Assembly (NCBI GenBank): GCA_949289305.1
Contig: CASENB010000016.1
Location: 1-64,000, forward strand
DNA: 64,000 nt
DNA from: an uncultured Spirochaetales bacterium
GTDB lineage: Bacteria > Spirochaetota > Spirochaetia > Sphaerochaetales > Sphaerochaetaceae
Reading direction: 5' to 3'
Below, piece after piece: positions 51,612 to 60,432 of this stretch. The position numbers were made by a program, and so were the translations under genes. Below the pieces are notes generated by a model. The model was not told the DNA's origin. It ran no database searches and saw nothing but the letters and a program-made list of their open reading frames with translations. Position 1 is the stretch's first letter. The number at the start of each line of letters is the position of its first letter.

Positions 51612-52641
51612 TTTCCCTTACCTGATTTCTATAGAGGTTTACGATTTGTGCTCCGTAATCGGCAATGAGCTGAATCATGTTTCTAGGATTTTCTGCAGTA
51701 TCTATGCCGTTAAGCCTGTCGCCGGCGTCCCCAAGGCCTGGAAGAATATATGCTCTGTCGTTTAAAACCGGATCCATCCATAGCGTGTATACTTCGGCTT
51801 CCTCAATTGCTCTCGTAATTCTTAGAGATCCTTTTAAGGCTGCTATAACGTTTATAAATTTTATTGATTTCGGCTTAAGGCCTATGCTCTTAAGATATTT
51901 TACAATCGTAACGAGAGATCCTCCGGTTGCATTCATAGGATCTGCAAATATCCAGTCCTTGTTATCTAGATCTTCAAGACGGTAGAAACTCTTATCGAGA
52001 TCAAGAAGGTAATCCATGTCCTTCTCGCTTCTTCTCTCATCTCTTTTAATCTTAAAAAGGGCAAATGGCGTTATATATCCGTTTGATGAGTAGTCTTCGA
52101 TCTCTTTTGAGATGATCATTGAAGGAAGCAGTGCGCCGCGTAGCATTACGCACATTACAGAGTCTTTTATCATATTATCGCAGTCAGGGATTCTATGTAC
52201 CGCATAGTTCTGAACGGGAATGGTGACAGGTGTTTTTTCAATAATGCTTCTCTTTTGTCTTAAGCATTGATCTAAAAACGTATGAGAGAACATAAGTTCA
52301 TAAGCTCTCTGTATGTAGTAGAGAAACTCTTCATGTCCTGTCTCTGGACTTCTTAACTTTGCAATTAGGCGTGAGCACTCTGCATGCATCTCATCAGGGG
52401 TTTCAAAAGAGTATACGTGTATTCTCTTATTCTCTTTCGTTATCTTTTCAAGTTCGTATCCAATCTTTTTCTGACTATCTACAAGATCTTCTCTTGCTTT
52501 TTCATCGTTCTCATTTTTTTCTAAAAGAGTGCAGCATTCAAGCGTCCTTGAATACATCTCTTCTATTTTATCGAGATTCTTCTTATCATCTTCGTTTAAA
52601 AATCCGTCTAGATCCTGGGCGTGTAATGTAATGTGATTCAT
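51589..52641 (-). CDS. Uracil phosphoribosyltransferase-like protein with N-terminal helical extension
   Basis: 350 residues from the ATG at 52641 (MNHITLHAQD), which has AAGGAAA upstream; an earlier in-frame start at 52689 lacks one. The C-terminal 200 residues are a UPRTase domain: VMLRGALLPSMIISKEI, the PRPP loop IFADPMNATGGSLVTIV, and the uracil loop LPGLGDAGDRLNG. UPRTase normally has about 210 residues; the first 130 here are charged and helical (coiled-coil-like: KKNLDKIEEMYSRTLECCTL). Activity is plausible because the substrate loops are intact, but a regulatory role is possible. Confidence 0.78.
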   Translation of the reverse strand: MNHITLHAQDLDGFLNEDDKKNLDKIEEMYSRTLECCTLLEKNENDEKAREDLVDSQKKIGYELEKITKENKRIHVYSFETPDEMHAECSRLIAKLRSPETGHEEFLYYIQRAYELMFSHTFLDQCLRQKRSIIEKTPVTIPVQNYAVHRIPDCDNMIKDSVMCVMLRGALLPSMIISKEIEDYSSNGYITPFALFKIKRDERRSEKDMDYLLDLDKSFYRLEDLDNKDWIFADPMNATGGSLVTIVKYLKSIGLKPKSIKFINVIAALKGSLRITRAIEEAEVYTLWMDPVLNDRAYILPGLGDAGDRLNGIDTAENPRNMIQLIADYGAQIVNLYRNQVREIEKTVLS

Positions 52642-52736
52642 TTTGTTTTCCTTGCTTTTGAGTATATAGTAACTCCTTGTTTCTAACAACTATTAGTGTT
52701 ATTCTCAAAGCATCTAAAACATATCAGAGGTGTATT

Positions 52737-53363
52737 ATGAATTTAATTTTCTTAGGCCCTCCGGGAGCCGGCAAAGGAACTATTGCAGCCAAAGCAAAGG
52801 ATGTTTTCAACATTCCTCATATCTCAACAGGGGACCTATTCAGAGCCAATATTAAGAACGAGACAGAACTTGGAAAGCAGGTTAAGGAAATCCTTGCAGC
52901 GGGAAATCTCGTACCAGACGAAATTACGATCAAGATGGTAGAGAACAGGCTTGCGGAAGATGACGCAAAAAACGGTTATATCTTAGACGGTTTTCCTCGC
53001 ACGATTGCACAGGCTGACGCTCTAGCTAAGATGAGCAACGTTGATTATGTTGTTAATTTCTGCATCGACAGAGATGTCATCTTAAAAAGGCTTTCCGGAA
53101 GAAGAGTCTGCAAGAGCACTGGAAGAACTTACCACATCCTTTACAATCCTCCAAAAGTTGAGGGTATAGATGATGAGACCGGTGAGCCTTTAATCCAAAG
53201 AGACGATGATAAGGAAGAGGCGATTTTAAACAGACTTGAAGTTTATGAGAAGTCCACTGCTCCTTTGATTGACTACTATAGGGAAAAAGATCTTTTGGTA
53301 GACATCGATGTATCTGGCGCTCCTGATGAAATCATGGAGAACCTTAAAAAGATTCTAAAGTAA
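52737..53363 (+). CDS. adk: Adenylate kinase
   Basis: 208 residues from the ATG at 52737 behind AGAGGTG; an in-frame upstream ATG at 52677 is not supported. MNLIFLGPPGAGKGT is the P-loop, GDLFRANIKNETELG and ILDGFPRTIAQADAL the AMP-binding parts, CKSTGRTYHILYNPPKVEG the LID without a zinc site. It converts AMP + ATP to 2 ADP. Divergent from the UPRTase-like gene, followed by a hairpin (53369-53385). Confidence 0.96.
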   Translation: MNLIFLGPPGAGKGTIAAKAKDVFNIPHISTGDLFRANIKNETELGKQVKEILAAGNLVPDEITIKMVENRLAEDDAKNGYILDGFPRTIAQADALAKMSNVDYVVNFCIDRDVILKRLSGRRVCKSTGRTYHILYNPPKVEGIDDETGEPLIQRDDDKEEAILNRLEVYEKSTAPLIDYYREKDLLVDIDVSGAPDEIMENLKKILK

Positions 53364-53368
53364 TTATT

Positions 53369-53385
53369 GGCCACTTCGCGTGGCC
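53369..53385 (+). terminator. Hairpin after adk
   Basis: GGCCAC (53369-53374) and GTGGCC (53380-53385) around TTCGC, then TAATTT; a weak T run, so a moderate terminator. Confidence 0.6.
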
Positions 53386-53407
53386 TAATTTAATAAGCAT
53401 ATATTTT

Positions 53408-55231
53408 ATGAAAGCATTTTCAGAAGTATCAAAGAATTTCTTGTCCTCTCTTTATCCTAAAATGGGAGAAAGAGTTAGCATTAAGATTGCAATAGATGAA
53501 AAGATTGACGATGTGACTTTGCGCTATGACAGCTATGACGGTCTTTTCCAAGATGAAAAAATGTCGTATCTAGGTTTTAAAGATAATGCGCATTATTATG
53601 AAGCGAAAGCGGAGATCTTTAACTCCCGTGAAGATCTTTCATACTATTTCATCCTTTATAAAGATGGGGATGCATTTTACTACTCAAAGGACGGGATAAC
53701 AGTATTTCCTCCAAGATATCTTTCAAGATTTATTATTAAGCCTAGCTATGAAGCGCCTTCATGGGTTAGCGGCTCTACATGCTACCAGATATTTCCTGAC
53801 AGATTTTATAACGGAGATGAGAGCAATGATGTAAAGGACGGAGAATACGAATTTGACGGAGCAAAAGTCCAAGCGAAATCTTTTTCCGATATTCCTGAGG
53901 AATTTGAAAAATCAAGGTGCTTAGATTTTTATAACGGAGATTTGAAAGGAGTTGAAGATAAGCTTGATTATCTTAAAGAGCTTGGAATAACGATGATCTA
54001 TTTAAATCCAATCTTCGATTCTCGCACCGTACACCGATATGATGCTGTAGATTTTTTCAATATCGATCCAAAGCTTGGCGGAAATGAGGCGCTAATTTCT
54101 CTTGTTAATAAGGCGCATGATAAAGGCATAAAAATCGTTTTAGATATCTCTATAAACCACGTCGGAACTGATTCTATTTGGTATAAGAGGGCCATTGCAA
54201 AAAAAGATGAGAGAAAATACTTTTCATATAACGAAGACGGCTCAATTAAATTTTGGCAGGGCGTAGAGACGCTTGCCGATTTAAACTACAATTCTCAAGA
54301 GCTTAAGGACATTATATACAGAAGGGACGACAGCGCGATGAAGAAGTTTATAAAGCCTCCCTATAACATCGACGGCTGGCGGCTGGATGTCGCACCAGAA
54401 GTTGCAAGAACAAGGGACTATTCTCTTTGCCTCGATTTATGGCGTGACATCAGAAAACATTTAAAAGCTGTAAAAAATGATTTGTATCTTGTCGGAGAAG
54501 GTTGGGACGACAGTTATAAATATATAGAGGGCGAGGCTTGGGACTCCACTATGAACTACTTTGGATCTGGAAGGATCTTAAGAATGATGATGGGAGAGGA
54601 GGACAGATACCTTAACGACGGCTGGGGGTACAATCCAAAGACGAGAAAGAGGATTAATGCAGAAGAGGCATCCATCGCTTTTAATTCCTTTTTAAAAGGA
54701 TGTCCTGATCAGAGCGTATTCTTTTTAATGAACTTAATAGATAGTCATGATACGCCACGTCTCCATAATAATGAGAAAATTATGGATGACGAGAGATACT
54801 TAGCTGTTGTAATGGCTCTCTTCATGCTTCCGGGATTTCCTTCTGTTTATTATGGCGATGAGGTAAAGCTGGATGGTAGGATTGAGAGCGTTGAAGGGTG
54901 CAGATATCCGATGAATTGGAATGAAGGGACTCAAAACAAGAAATACTATAATTGGCATAAGAGTCTTGCAGAAGTTAGAAAAAAGAACGGATTTGGAGAC
55001 TCTGCATATGAGCTTGAAGCAAAAGGGAAAGATATTCTTGTCATAAAGCGATATTTGGAAAATGAAACTATTCTTGCCGCACTCAATTTAAGTGATGATG
55101 ATAAGACTTTCAAAATTGATAAATTCATGCTTAAAGGTGAAAACGGAAAGTTGCTTGTCGGAAATGGAACTTTAAATGGACTTGATCTCTTTTTAAAAGG
55201 AAGAGAATCTGCACTTTTTTCATTTGCCTAG
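53408..55231 (+). CDS. Alpha-amylase family glycosidase (neopullulanase/cyclomaltodextrinase-like, GH13)
   Basis: 607 residues, no signal peptide. An N-terminal beta domain (1-115) resembles CBM34; the barrel shows the four GH13 regions: [17 protein letters not shown] (nucleophile Asp), LVGEGWDD (acid/base Glu) and [27 protein letters not shown] and [13 protein letters not shown]-type segments agree. Cytosolic location and domain layout suggest breakdown of imported maltodextrins or cyclodextrins. No SD is evident before the ATG; AT-rich TATATTTT lies directly upstream. Confidence 0.9.
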   Translation: MKAFSEVSKNFLSSLYPKMGERVSIKIAIDEKIDDVTLRYDSYDGLFQDEKMSYLGFKDNAHYYEAKAEIFNSREDLSYYFILYKDGDAFYYSKDGITVFPPRYLSRFIIKPSYEAPSWVSGSTCYQIFPDRFYNGDESNDVKDGEYEFDGAKVQAKSFSDIPEEFEKSRCLDFYNGDLKGVEDKLDYLKELGITMIYLNPIFDSRTVHRYDAVDFFNIDPKLGGNEALISLVNKAHDKGIKIVLDISINHVGTDSIWYKRAIAKKDERKYFSYNEDGSIKFWQGVETLADLNYNSQELKDIIYRRDDSAMKKFIKPPYNIDGWRLDVAPEVARTRDYSLCLDLWRDIRKHLKAVKNDLYLVGEGWDDSYKYIEGEAWDSTMNYFGSGRILRMMMGEEDRYLNDGWGYNPKTRKRINAEEASIAFNSFLKGCPDQSVFFLMNLIDSHDTPRLHNNEKIMDDERYLAVVMALFMLPGFPSVYYGDEVKLDGRIESVEGCRYPMNWNEGTQNKKYYNWHKSLAEVRKKNGFGDSAYELEAKGKDILVIKRYLENETILAALNLSDDDKTFKIDKFMLKGENGKLLVGNGTLNGLDLFLKGRESALFSFA

Positions 55232-55287
55232 TTGATAGCTTTTCAAGAATTCTCTATAAATGTTCAAAACGATCAAGGAGTCTTAAA

Positions 55288-56799
55288 TTGGCATATTATT
55301 ATGAAGATCTAAGTAGAACTTTCAGCGAATACCTATTAATTCCCGGTTATTCATCAAAAGAGTGTGTTCCGCAGAACGTATCATTGAAAACACCTCTCGT
55401 TAAATACAAAAAGGGTGAGGAAGAATGTCCTCTAATGCTTAACATTCCGCTTGTCAGCGCAATCATGCAAGCCGTTAGCGGTGTTAAAATGGGAGAAGCT
55501 CTTGCTAAAGAGGGCGGAGTTGCTTTCATATACGGCTCGCAGAGCATAGAAGATGAGGCGGCTATGGTTAGGAAAGTCAAGTCAAGCAAGGCTGGTTTCG
55601 TACCATCTGATTCAAATTTAAAACCTACCGATACGCTTCAAGACGTACTTGATCTGACTAAGAAGACAGGACACAGCACAATTGCGATAACGAGCGATGG
55701 AACCGAAAACGGCATTCTAATGGGTGTTGTTACAAGCAGAGACTACCGCATAAGCAGAATGAGTCCTAGCGACAAGATCTCAACATTCATGACGCCAAGG
55801 GAGAAGCTCATATACGGGGAAGATGGAATAACATTAAGTGAAGCAAACGACATCATTTGGAATCATAAGCTCAATCAGCTTCCAATCATTACAAAAGATG
55901 GACGTCTTTCATCTTTCGTATTCAGAAAAGACTATTCAAGCCATAAGGACAATCCTCTAGAACTCCTTGATAAGAATAAAAGATACATAGTAGGTGCTGG
56001 AATTAACACAAGAGATTACGAAGAGCGTGTTCCTGCTCTCTTAGATGCCGGTGTGGATGTTCTTTGTATCGATTCATCCGAAGGTTTTTCCGAGTGGCAG
56101 AAGCTTACTCTCGAATGGATTAGAAAGAACTATGGCGACAAGGTGAAAGTAGGGGCAGGAAACGTCGTAGACAGAGATGGCTTTAGATTTCTTGCAAACT
56201 GCGGAGCTGACTTCGTAAAGGTAGGAATAGGTGGAGGAAGCATCTGCATTACCCGTGAGACTAAGGGAATTGGAAGAGGGCAGGCTAGCGCTTTAATCGA
56301 AGTTGCTGCAGCACGAGATGAGTACTATAAGGAGACTGGAATTTACGTGCCAGTATGCTCTGACGGGGGAATCGTATTCGACTATCATATGACGCTTGCT
56401 CTTGCCATGGGGGCTGACTTTATTATGCTTGGCCGTTATTTCGCACGTTTCGACGAGTCGCCTTCAAATCTTGTAAATATCAATGGAAATTATTTGAAGG
56501 AGTATTGGGGCGAAGGATCTCAGAGAGCACGCAACTGGCAGCGCTATGATCTCGGAGGAGAGAAGAAACTTAGCTTTGTAGAGGGCGTAGACAGCTATGT
56601 GCCTTATGCAGGGCCTTTAAAAGACACGCTCTCTGTAACGCTATCTAAGATAAAGAGTACGATGTGCAACTGCGGATCTCTAACTCTTGATGAGTTTAAA
56701 GAGAAAGCAAAACTTACGGTAATAAGCAGTACAAGCATTACTGAAGGCGGAGCACACGACGTCATCTTAAAAGACAATCAACAGCTTAATATGAAATAA
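55288..56799 (+). CDS. guaB: Inosine-5'-monophosphate dehydrogenase
   Basis: 503 residues from a TTG (55288) behind AAGGAG; an ATG 5 codons later would cut the conserved start. The barrel ([10 protein letters not shown]-type start, [21 protein letters not shown]) carries the catalytic Cys loop [20 protein letters not shown]. Two CBS motifs interrupt it (about 95-215: [40 protein letters not shown]). It makes XMP, the committed step to GTP. The long, slightly divergent form with an extended N-terminus is not the commonest bacterial one. Terminator follows. Confidence 0.94.
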   Translation: MAYYYEDLSRTFSEYLLIPGYSSKECVPQNVSLKTPLVKYKKGEEECPLMLNIPLVSAIMQAVSGVKMGEALAKEGGVAFIYGSQSIEDEAAMVRKVKSSKAGFVPSDSNLKPTDTLQDVLDLTKKTGHSTIAITSDGTENGILMGVVTSRDYRISRMSPSDKISTFMTPREKLIYGEDGITLSEANDIIWNHKLNQLPIITKDGRLSSFVFRKDYSSHKDNPLELLDKNKRYIVGAGINTRDYEERVPALLDAGVDVLCIDSSEGFSEWQKLTLEWIRKNYGDKVKVGAGNVVDRDGFRFLANCGADFVKVGIGGGSICITRETKGIGRGQASALIEVAAARDEYYKETGIYVPVCSDGGIVFDYHMTLALAMGADFIMLGRYFARFDESPSNLVNINGNYLKEYWGEGSQRARNWQRYDLGGEKKLSFVEGVDSYVPYAGPLKDTLSVTLSKIKSTMCNCGSLTLDEFKEKAKLTVISSTSITEGGAHDVILKDNQQLNMK

Positions 56800-56914
56800 A
56801 AAAACAATTTAAGAAAAATACTAAGTTTTACTCGAAAGATGGAACTTTTGTATGCTAGTTGGATTTCGTTAATTCAGAAAATTGATAAATAAAACAATTA
56901 AAAGTTTAATTAAC

Positions 56915-56944
56915 GCCTCTGAAGATTATCTTTGGAGGCTTTTT
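56915..56944 (+). terminator. guaB terminator
   Basis: GCCTCTGAAGA (56915-56925) pairs with TCTTTGGAGGC (56929-56939, two G-U pairs), loop TTA, followed by T5; it lies 115 bp after guaB. Confidence 0.85.
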
Positions 56945-57022
56945 CAGCATAAATAAGTTTTAAATTTTAAAAAGTTAACAGAAATTAGTTTTTTTTGCAT
57001 TTAAAGAGATGGGAGGAAGAAT

Positions 57023-57178
57023 ATGGAAGACAAAATAAAATCCTATCTCGAAAAAGATGAAAAGCTTAAAGCCTATATCAAGGAAAAGACTGAAAGGATT
57101 ATGGCATCGAACTTCATGGAAGACAGCGCGTTCAAGTTCATAACCACTGTTGATGTGGTCATGATTATATTTGAATGA
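57023..57178 (+). CDS. 51-residue ORF of unknown function, possibly a truncated gene
   Basis: Starts at an ATG behind a strong SD (GGGAGGAAG) and encodes an amphipathic, charged N-terminal half (YLEKDEKLKAYIKEKTERIM) and a hydrophobic end (TTVDVVMIIFE). The stop TGA lies 6 bp from the stop of the convergent fic gene. I recognise no family. Because translation signals are strong yet the frame ends where the fic segment begins, it may be the intact 5' end of a gene cut by insertion of the fic module. Confidence 0.5.
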   Translation: MEDKIKSYLEKDEKLKAYIKEKTERIMASNFMEDSAFKFITTVDVVMIIFE

Positions 57179-57184
57179 ATAATT

Positions 57185-58249
57185 TCATTTTAGTTTTGCC
57201 CTGTACCATGTTCCTTTGTTCTTGCCATACTGTTCTATAAGATCTTTTTCTATTAAGCGATCTAAAATCTGTTTTATTTTCCTCTGAGTTAGATGTGGAA
57301 TGTTTTCTTGAATTCTTTTTGCACTTACCCCATCTAAGTTTTTCACTTCTAATAAGACCTTTTTCTCATCAGCATTTAAGTCGTCATTTTTTGTGTATTC
57401 TTCAACCTTTTCATTTAATCTTTTTGTCTGTGTTTTTATAAGTGTTGTAAAGAATGAAAGCCACGGTAGATAATCATATCTTTCATTTGAAAATGACATT
57501 TGAGTTCGTCGCAATGCAGAATAGTAATAAGATTTTTCTTCTTCTATGATCTTTTCAAGAGAGTAGTACTCAATAAAGTCATATCCTTGTTTTAACAATA
57601 ATAGATTGGTTAATAATCTAGACAATTTTCCATTTCCATCTTGGAATGGATGTATTTGAAGAAAATGAACGATGAAAACTCCAATAGAAATTATTGAACT
57701 GAATGCAGGATTTGAAAGCATATCATTTGTTTCTCTTACGAGATCATTCATAAGGTAGGGCGTTTCAAATGCTGATGCTGTTTTAAAGATGATTCCTATT
57801 TCTTTTCCTGTATTGTCAAAAGAAGCGACTGCATTATCTACTTTTTTGTATTCTCCTCTATGTCTTTCATCTTTTGTTGCATGTGACAGTAATAATGAGT
57901 GCAACTGTTTTATGTAGTTTTCACTTAGCGGTATATAGGCATAATTGTCATATATGGTTTTTAATGATTCTGCATATCCCGTAACCTCTTCTTCATCTCT
58001 ACTTCTGAAACTTTTTGTAGAAAGGCCGTTTAATAAAGTTTCGACTTCTTCATTTGTTAAGGTACTTCCTTCTATTCTTGTAGAAGAGCCAATACTCTCA
58101 AATGCACCAATGTTTCTTAATGTATTTAAAAAATCTGGACTCATATTTTTTTCTTTATTTGCCCATTCACTCTTAAACGCCTCAATTGCATTTAGGTTCA
58201 TTACTATATCCATCGTTAACAATATGTCGCTTTGTCTAATTACACTCAT
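57185..58249 (-). CDS. Fic-domain protein (class II, probable AMPylase) with C-terminal winged helix
   Basis: 354 residues. The inhibitory motif SSTRIEG (55-61, fitting (S/T)xxxE(G/N)) is N-terminal, so class II: Glu60 would block the ATP gamma-phosphate. The catalytic Fic motif HPFQDGNGKLSR spans 200-211 (His200). The last 70 residues look like a winged helix (VSAKRIQENIPHLTQRKIKQILDRLIEKD). Such proteins transfer AMP to targets or to themselves, and may bind DNA. GAGG SD. A ten-base tandem array lies immediately upstream and supplies a -35 box. No antitoxin partner is adjacent. Confidence 0.92.
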   Translation of the reverse strand: MSVIRQSDILLTMDIVMNLNAIEAFKSEWANKEKNMSPDFLNTLRNIGAFESIGSSTRIEGSTLTNEEVETLLNGLSTKSFRSRDEEEVTGYAESLKTIYDNYAYIPLSENYIKQLHSLLLSHATKDERHRGEYKKVDNAVASFDNTGKEIGIIFKTASAFETPYLMNDLVRETNDMLSNPAFSSIISIGVFIVHFLQIHPFQDGNGKLSRLLTNLLLLKQGYDFIEYYSLEKIIEEEKSYYYSALRRTQMSFSNERYDYLPWLSFFTTLIKTQTKRLNEKVEEYTKNDDLNADEKKVLLEVKNLDGVSAKRIQENIPHLTQRKIKQILDRLIEKDLIEQYGKNKGTWYRAKLK

Positions 58250-58272
58250 GCTAAACCTCAGAAATATAATAC

Positions 58273-58382
58273 GATAAATGTCGATAAATGTCGATAAATG
58301 TCGATAAATGCTGATAAATGTCGATAAATGCTGATAAATGCTGATATATGCTGATATATGCTGATATATGCTGATATATGCT
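58273..58382. repeat. Tandem array, eleven copies of a 10-bp unit in the fic promoter
   Basis: Units in order: GATAAATGTC x3, GATAAATGCT, GATAAATGTC, GATAAATGCT x2, GATATATGCT x4. Ten bases is one helical turn, so all units face the same side of the DNA. On the minus strand the unit junctions give TCGACA; the one ending near 58285-58295 lies 17 bp from TATTAT, forming the likely fic promoter. The rest of the gap to the tRNA (58383-58547) is AT-rich with the tRNA promoter. Confidence 0.9.
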
Positions 58383-58505
58383 TTGCGCTGAATAATATTG
58401 GGGTATTGTTTTTGTTGTATTCGAAATTTTTGTATAATATTTTTTTTAATTATAATAAGTTATACATCATATGGTAAAATCCTTTATAAATTTTCATGAA
58501 ATCTA

Positions 58506-58534
58506 TTGACTTAAAGATCTGATCTTTGTTATTC
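58506..58534 (+). promoter_or_regulatory. tRNA-Val promoter
   Basis: TTGACT (58506-58511) and TTATTC (58529-58534), 17-bp spacer, 13 bp before the tRNA. Confidence 0.5.
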
Positions 58535-58547
58535 TCTTTCACGTTGC

Positions 58548-58619
58548 GGAGGATTAGCTCAGCGGGAGAGCGCCTGCCTTACAAGCAGGATGTCACAAGT
58601 TCAATCCTTGTATCCTCCA
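58548..58619 (+). tRNA. tRNA-Val (anticodon TAC)
   Basis: 72 nt: acceptor GGAGGAT/ATCCTCC, D-arm GCTCAGCGGGAGAGC, anticodon stem CCTGC/GCAGG with loop CTTACAA (anticodon TAC), T-arm ACAAG/TTCAATC/CTTGT, discriminator A. CCA is not encoded. A terminator follows directly. Confidence 0.96.
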
Positions 58620-58620
58620 T

Positions 58621-58652
58621 AAGGCTAGGTTTTTATAATCTAGCCTTTTTTT
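58621..58652 (+). terminator. tRNA-Val terminator
   Basis: AAGGCTAG (58621-58628) pairs with CTAGCCTT (58640-58647), then T residues to 58652. Confidence 0.9.
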
Positions 58653-58670
58653 GTTATCTAAGGAGCTTCT

Positions 58671-59468
58671 ATGCCAGATCTCAGCTATTACGTTATTAGT
58701 TTTTTCATCTATTCTGTTTTCGGCTACATTTCAGAAGTAATATTCTGCTCTGTTCCTAAAAGACATTTTGTAAATAGGGGATTCTTATATGGACCATACT
58801 GTCCTATATACGGATTTGGCGCTTTAGTTGTTACGATTCTCTTAGAGCCGTTTAAAGCACACTGGTATCTGGTATTCATATTTGGTGTTATTCTTACGAG
58901 TTTGATCGAGTATGTGACTTCATGGCTTTTAGAGAAGCTTTTCAACATGAAACTCTGGGATTACTCAAATCATAAGATAAACATTAAAGGAAGAGTCTGT
59001 GGCCTTAACAGTTTTCTCTTCGGCGTTATGGGGATGTTTGTAATGTATGTTTTGGATCCTATTGCCTCTGATCTTATTAATGACATTCCTATGCAGATCA
59101 GATCTTTCGTTGCAGACATAATATTAATCGGCATGTCCATAGACGTAACTATTACTGTTATCAACCTTAAGAGCTTCCAGCGTGGCATCAAAGAATTTAA
59201 AGAGAAAGCCGAGTATATTAAAAATCTTGACAGTGACGATATTAAAGAAGTACTCAGTACCGACCTTGATAAGGCAAAAGAGAAGAGTGCAAGAGTATTT
59301 GCCCACTTCTTAAATAGCAACCCGACGCTCTCAGCAAAGTCTAGTGAGATTATGGAAGGAATAAACGATTTCAAATTCTTCCTTGATAAAAGAGCTGAGA
59401 TTAAGAGAGAATATAAGAAGGCATTAAAAGAAAACAGAGACAGCTATATTGAAAAGAGGAATAAATGA
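58671..59468 (+). CDS. CmpB-type putative ABC transporter permease (PF06541)
   Basis: 265 residues. The N-terminal 150 residues have about five membrane segments with the family pattern: YSVFGYISEVIFCSVPKRHF, NRGFLYGPYCPIYGFGALVV, EYVTSWLLEKLFNMKLWDYS and KGRVCGLNSFLFGVMG. The name is historical; no ATPase is adjacent and a transport role is unproved. The C-terminal 100 residues are charged and helical (possible coiled coil). AAGGAG SD. It overlaps the YggS gene by 4 bp. Confidence 0.8.
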   Translation: MPDLSYYVISFFIYSVFGYISEVIFCSVPKRHFVNRGFLYGPYCPIYGFGALVVTILLEPFKAHWYLVFIFGVILTSLIEYVTSWLLEKLFNMKLWDYSNHKINIKGRVCGLNSFLFGVMGMFVMYVLDPIASDLINDIPMQIRSFVADIILIGMSIDVTITVINLKSFQRGIKEFKEKAEYIKNLDSDDIKEVLSTDLDKAKEKSARVFAHFLNSNPTLSAKSSEIMEGINDFKFFLDKRAEIKREYKKALKENRDSYIEKRNK

Positions 59469-60112
59469 GCGTCTATTCAGATATTAAAAATGAAATAGGG
59501 GATGGCGTCTTTCTTCTTCCCGTAAGCAAGACGAAAAGTTATGACATGATAGAAGCCCTTTATAACGAGGGTGCGAGGGTGTTTGGTGAAAACAGGGTTC
59601 AGGAGGTTCAAAGCAAGTTTCCACTTCCAGAGGACAGGCCTGAAGGAATGAAAGTCTACCTTATAGGGCAGCTACAGAAGAACAAAGTTAAAAAAGCCGT
59701 ATATTTATTTGACAGAATCGAATCTGTAGACTCCGTAGAACTTTTAAAGCTCATAGACGAGCAGGCTGGAAAAAGAGGAAAGAGAATGCCAGTTCTTCTT
59801 GAATACAACTCAAGCAAGGAAGAGAGCAAAAGCGGTTTTTGTAAGCAATCGGATCTTCTTGATACTCTTAAAATCTCATTAGATCTGGCCAATGTAGACT
59901 GTATCGGAATCATGACGATAGGACCTCTTGGAGGAGATGAGGAAAAGATAAGAGCTTCGTTTAAAGAGACGAAAGCACTTTTTGATAAAGCTGCCGAAAT
60001 AAAGACTCTTAGCGTGCTGTCAATGGGGATGAGCGCAGACTATAAGATTGCAATAGAAGAGGGATCTACGGAAATCAGGCTTGGCAGCATTATTTTCGGG
60101 GCTCGTGGATGA
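59465..60112 (+). CDS. YggS/PROSC-type PLP homeostasis protein
   Basis: 215 residues. VFLLPVSKTKSYDMIEALYNEG holds the PLP lysine; ARVFGENRVQEVQSKF, LIGQLQKNKVKKAV and GIMTIGPLGGDEEKIRASF, LSMGMSADYKIAIEEGSTEIRLGS (in parts) are the family signatures. It keeps free PLP balanced and has no known catalytic turnover. ATGA overlaps on both sides show tight coupling with the CmpB-type gene and the next small membrane protein. Confidence 0.92.
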   Translation: MSVYSDIKNEIGDGVFLLPVSKTKSYDMIEALYNEGARVFGENRVQEVQSKFPLPEDRPEGMKVYLIGQLQKNKVKKAVYLFDRIESVDSVELLKLIDEQAGKRGKRMPVLLEYNSSKEESKSGFCKQSDLLDTLKISLDLANVDCIGIMTIGPLGGDEEKIRASFKETKALFDKAAEIKTLSVLSMGMSADYKIAIEEGSTEIRLGSIIFGARG

Positions 60113-60432
60113 AAAGATTAGTCGCCCTTCTTCTTATAATAGTGCTATCTTTTAATATCTTTGCAGATCCTATTACATATGAGTACGAACCGTATGAGGA
60201 GGATGAGTTTCCTCTTTGGCTTAGTGAGATTAGAAGGGCAGAGAGCATATTCTTCGGCTCTCTTGTTATCACGTTTCCTTTAACTGCTGCAGGCTTTGCC
60301 ATTGCAGAGAATTTCGGTGCGAATATCGAGGATAACGATTTCAATCTTTTCTGGCAGCAGATGGGTATTGCTGCCTGCGCATCTCTTTTAATTGCCGGCG
60401 TAGACTGGCTTATCGGGTATTTCAATGATTAA
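60109..60432 (+). CDS. Small exported/membrane protein, uncharacterised
   Basis: 107 residues. A signal-like start MKRLVALLLIIVLSFNIFAD is followed by an acidic stretch (YEYEPYEEDEFPLWLSEIRR) and two hydrophobic segments (SIFFGSLVITFPLTAAGFAI and IAACASLLIAGVDWLIGY). I recognise no family. It overlaps yggS by 4 bp and rluD by 8 bp, so it belongs to the same operon. Confidence 0.7.
   Translation: MKRLVALLLIIVLSFNIFADPITYEYEPYEEDEFPLWLSEIRRAESIFFGSLVITFPLTAAGFAIAENFGANIEDNDFNLFWQQMGIAACASLLIAGVDWLIGYFND

Noticed and set aside
58273-58382. CRISPR array
   Set aside because: Units are contiguous 10-mers without spacers and no cas gene is present; it is a simple tandem array.
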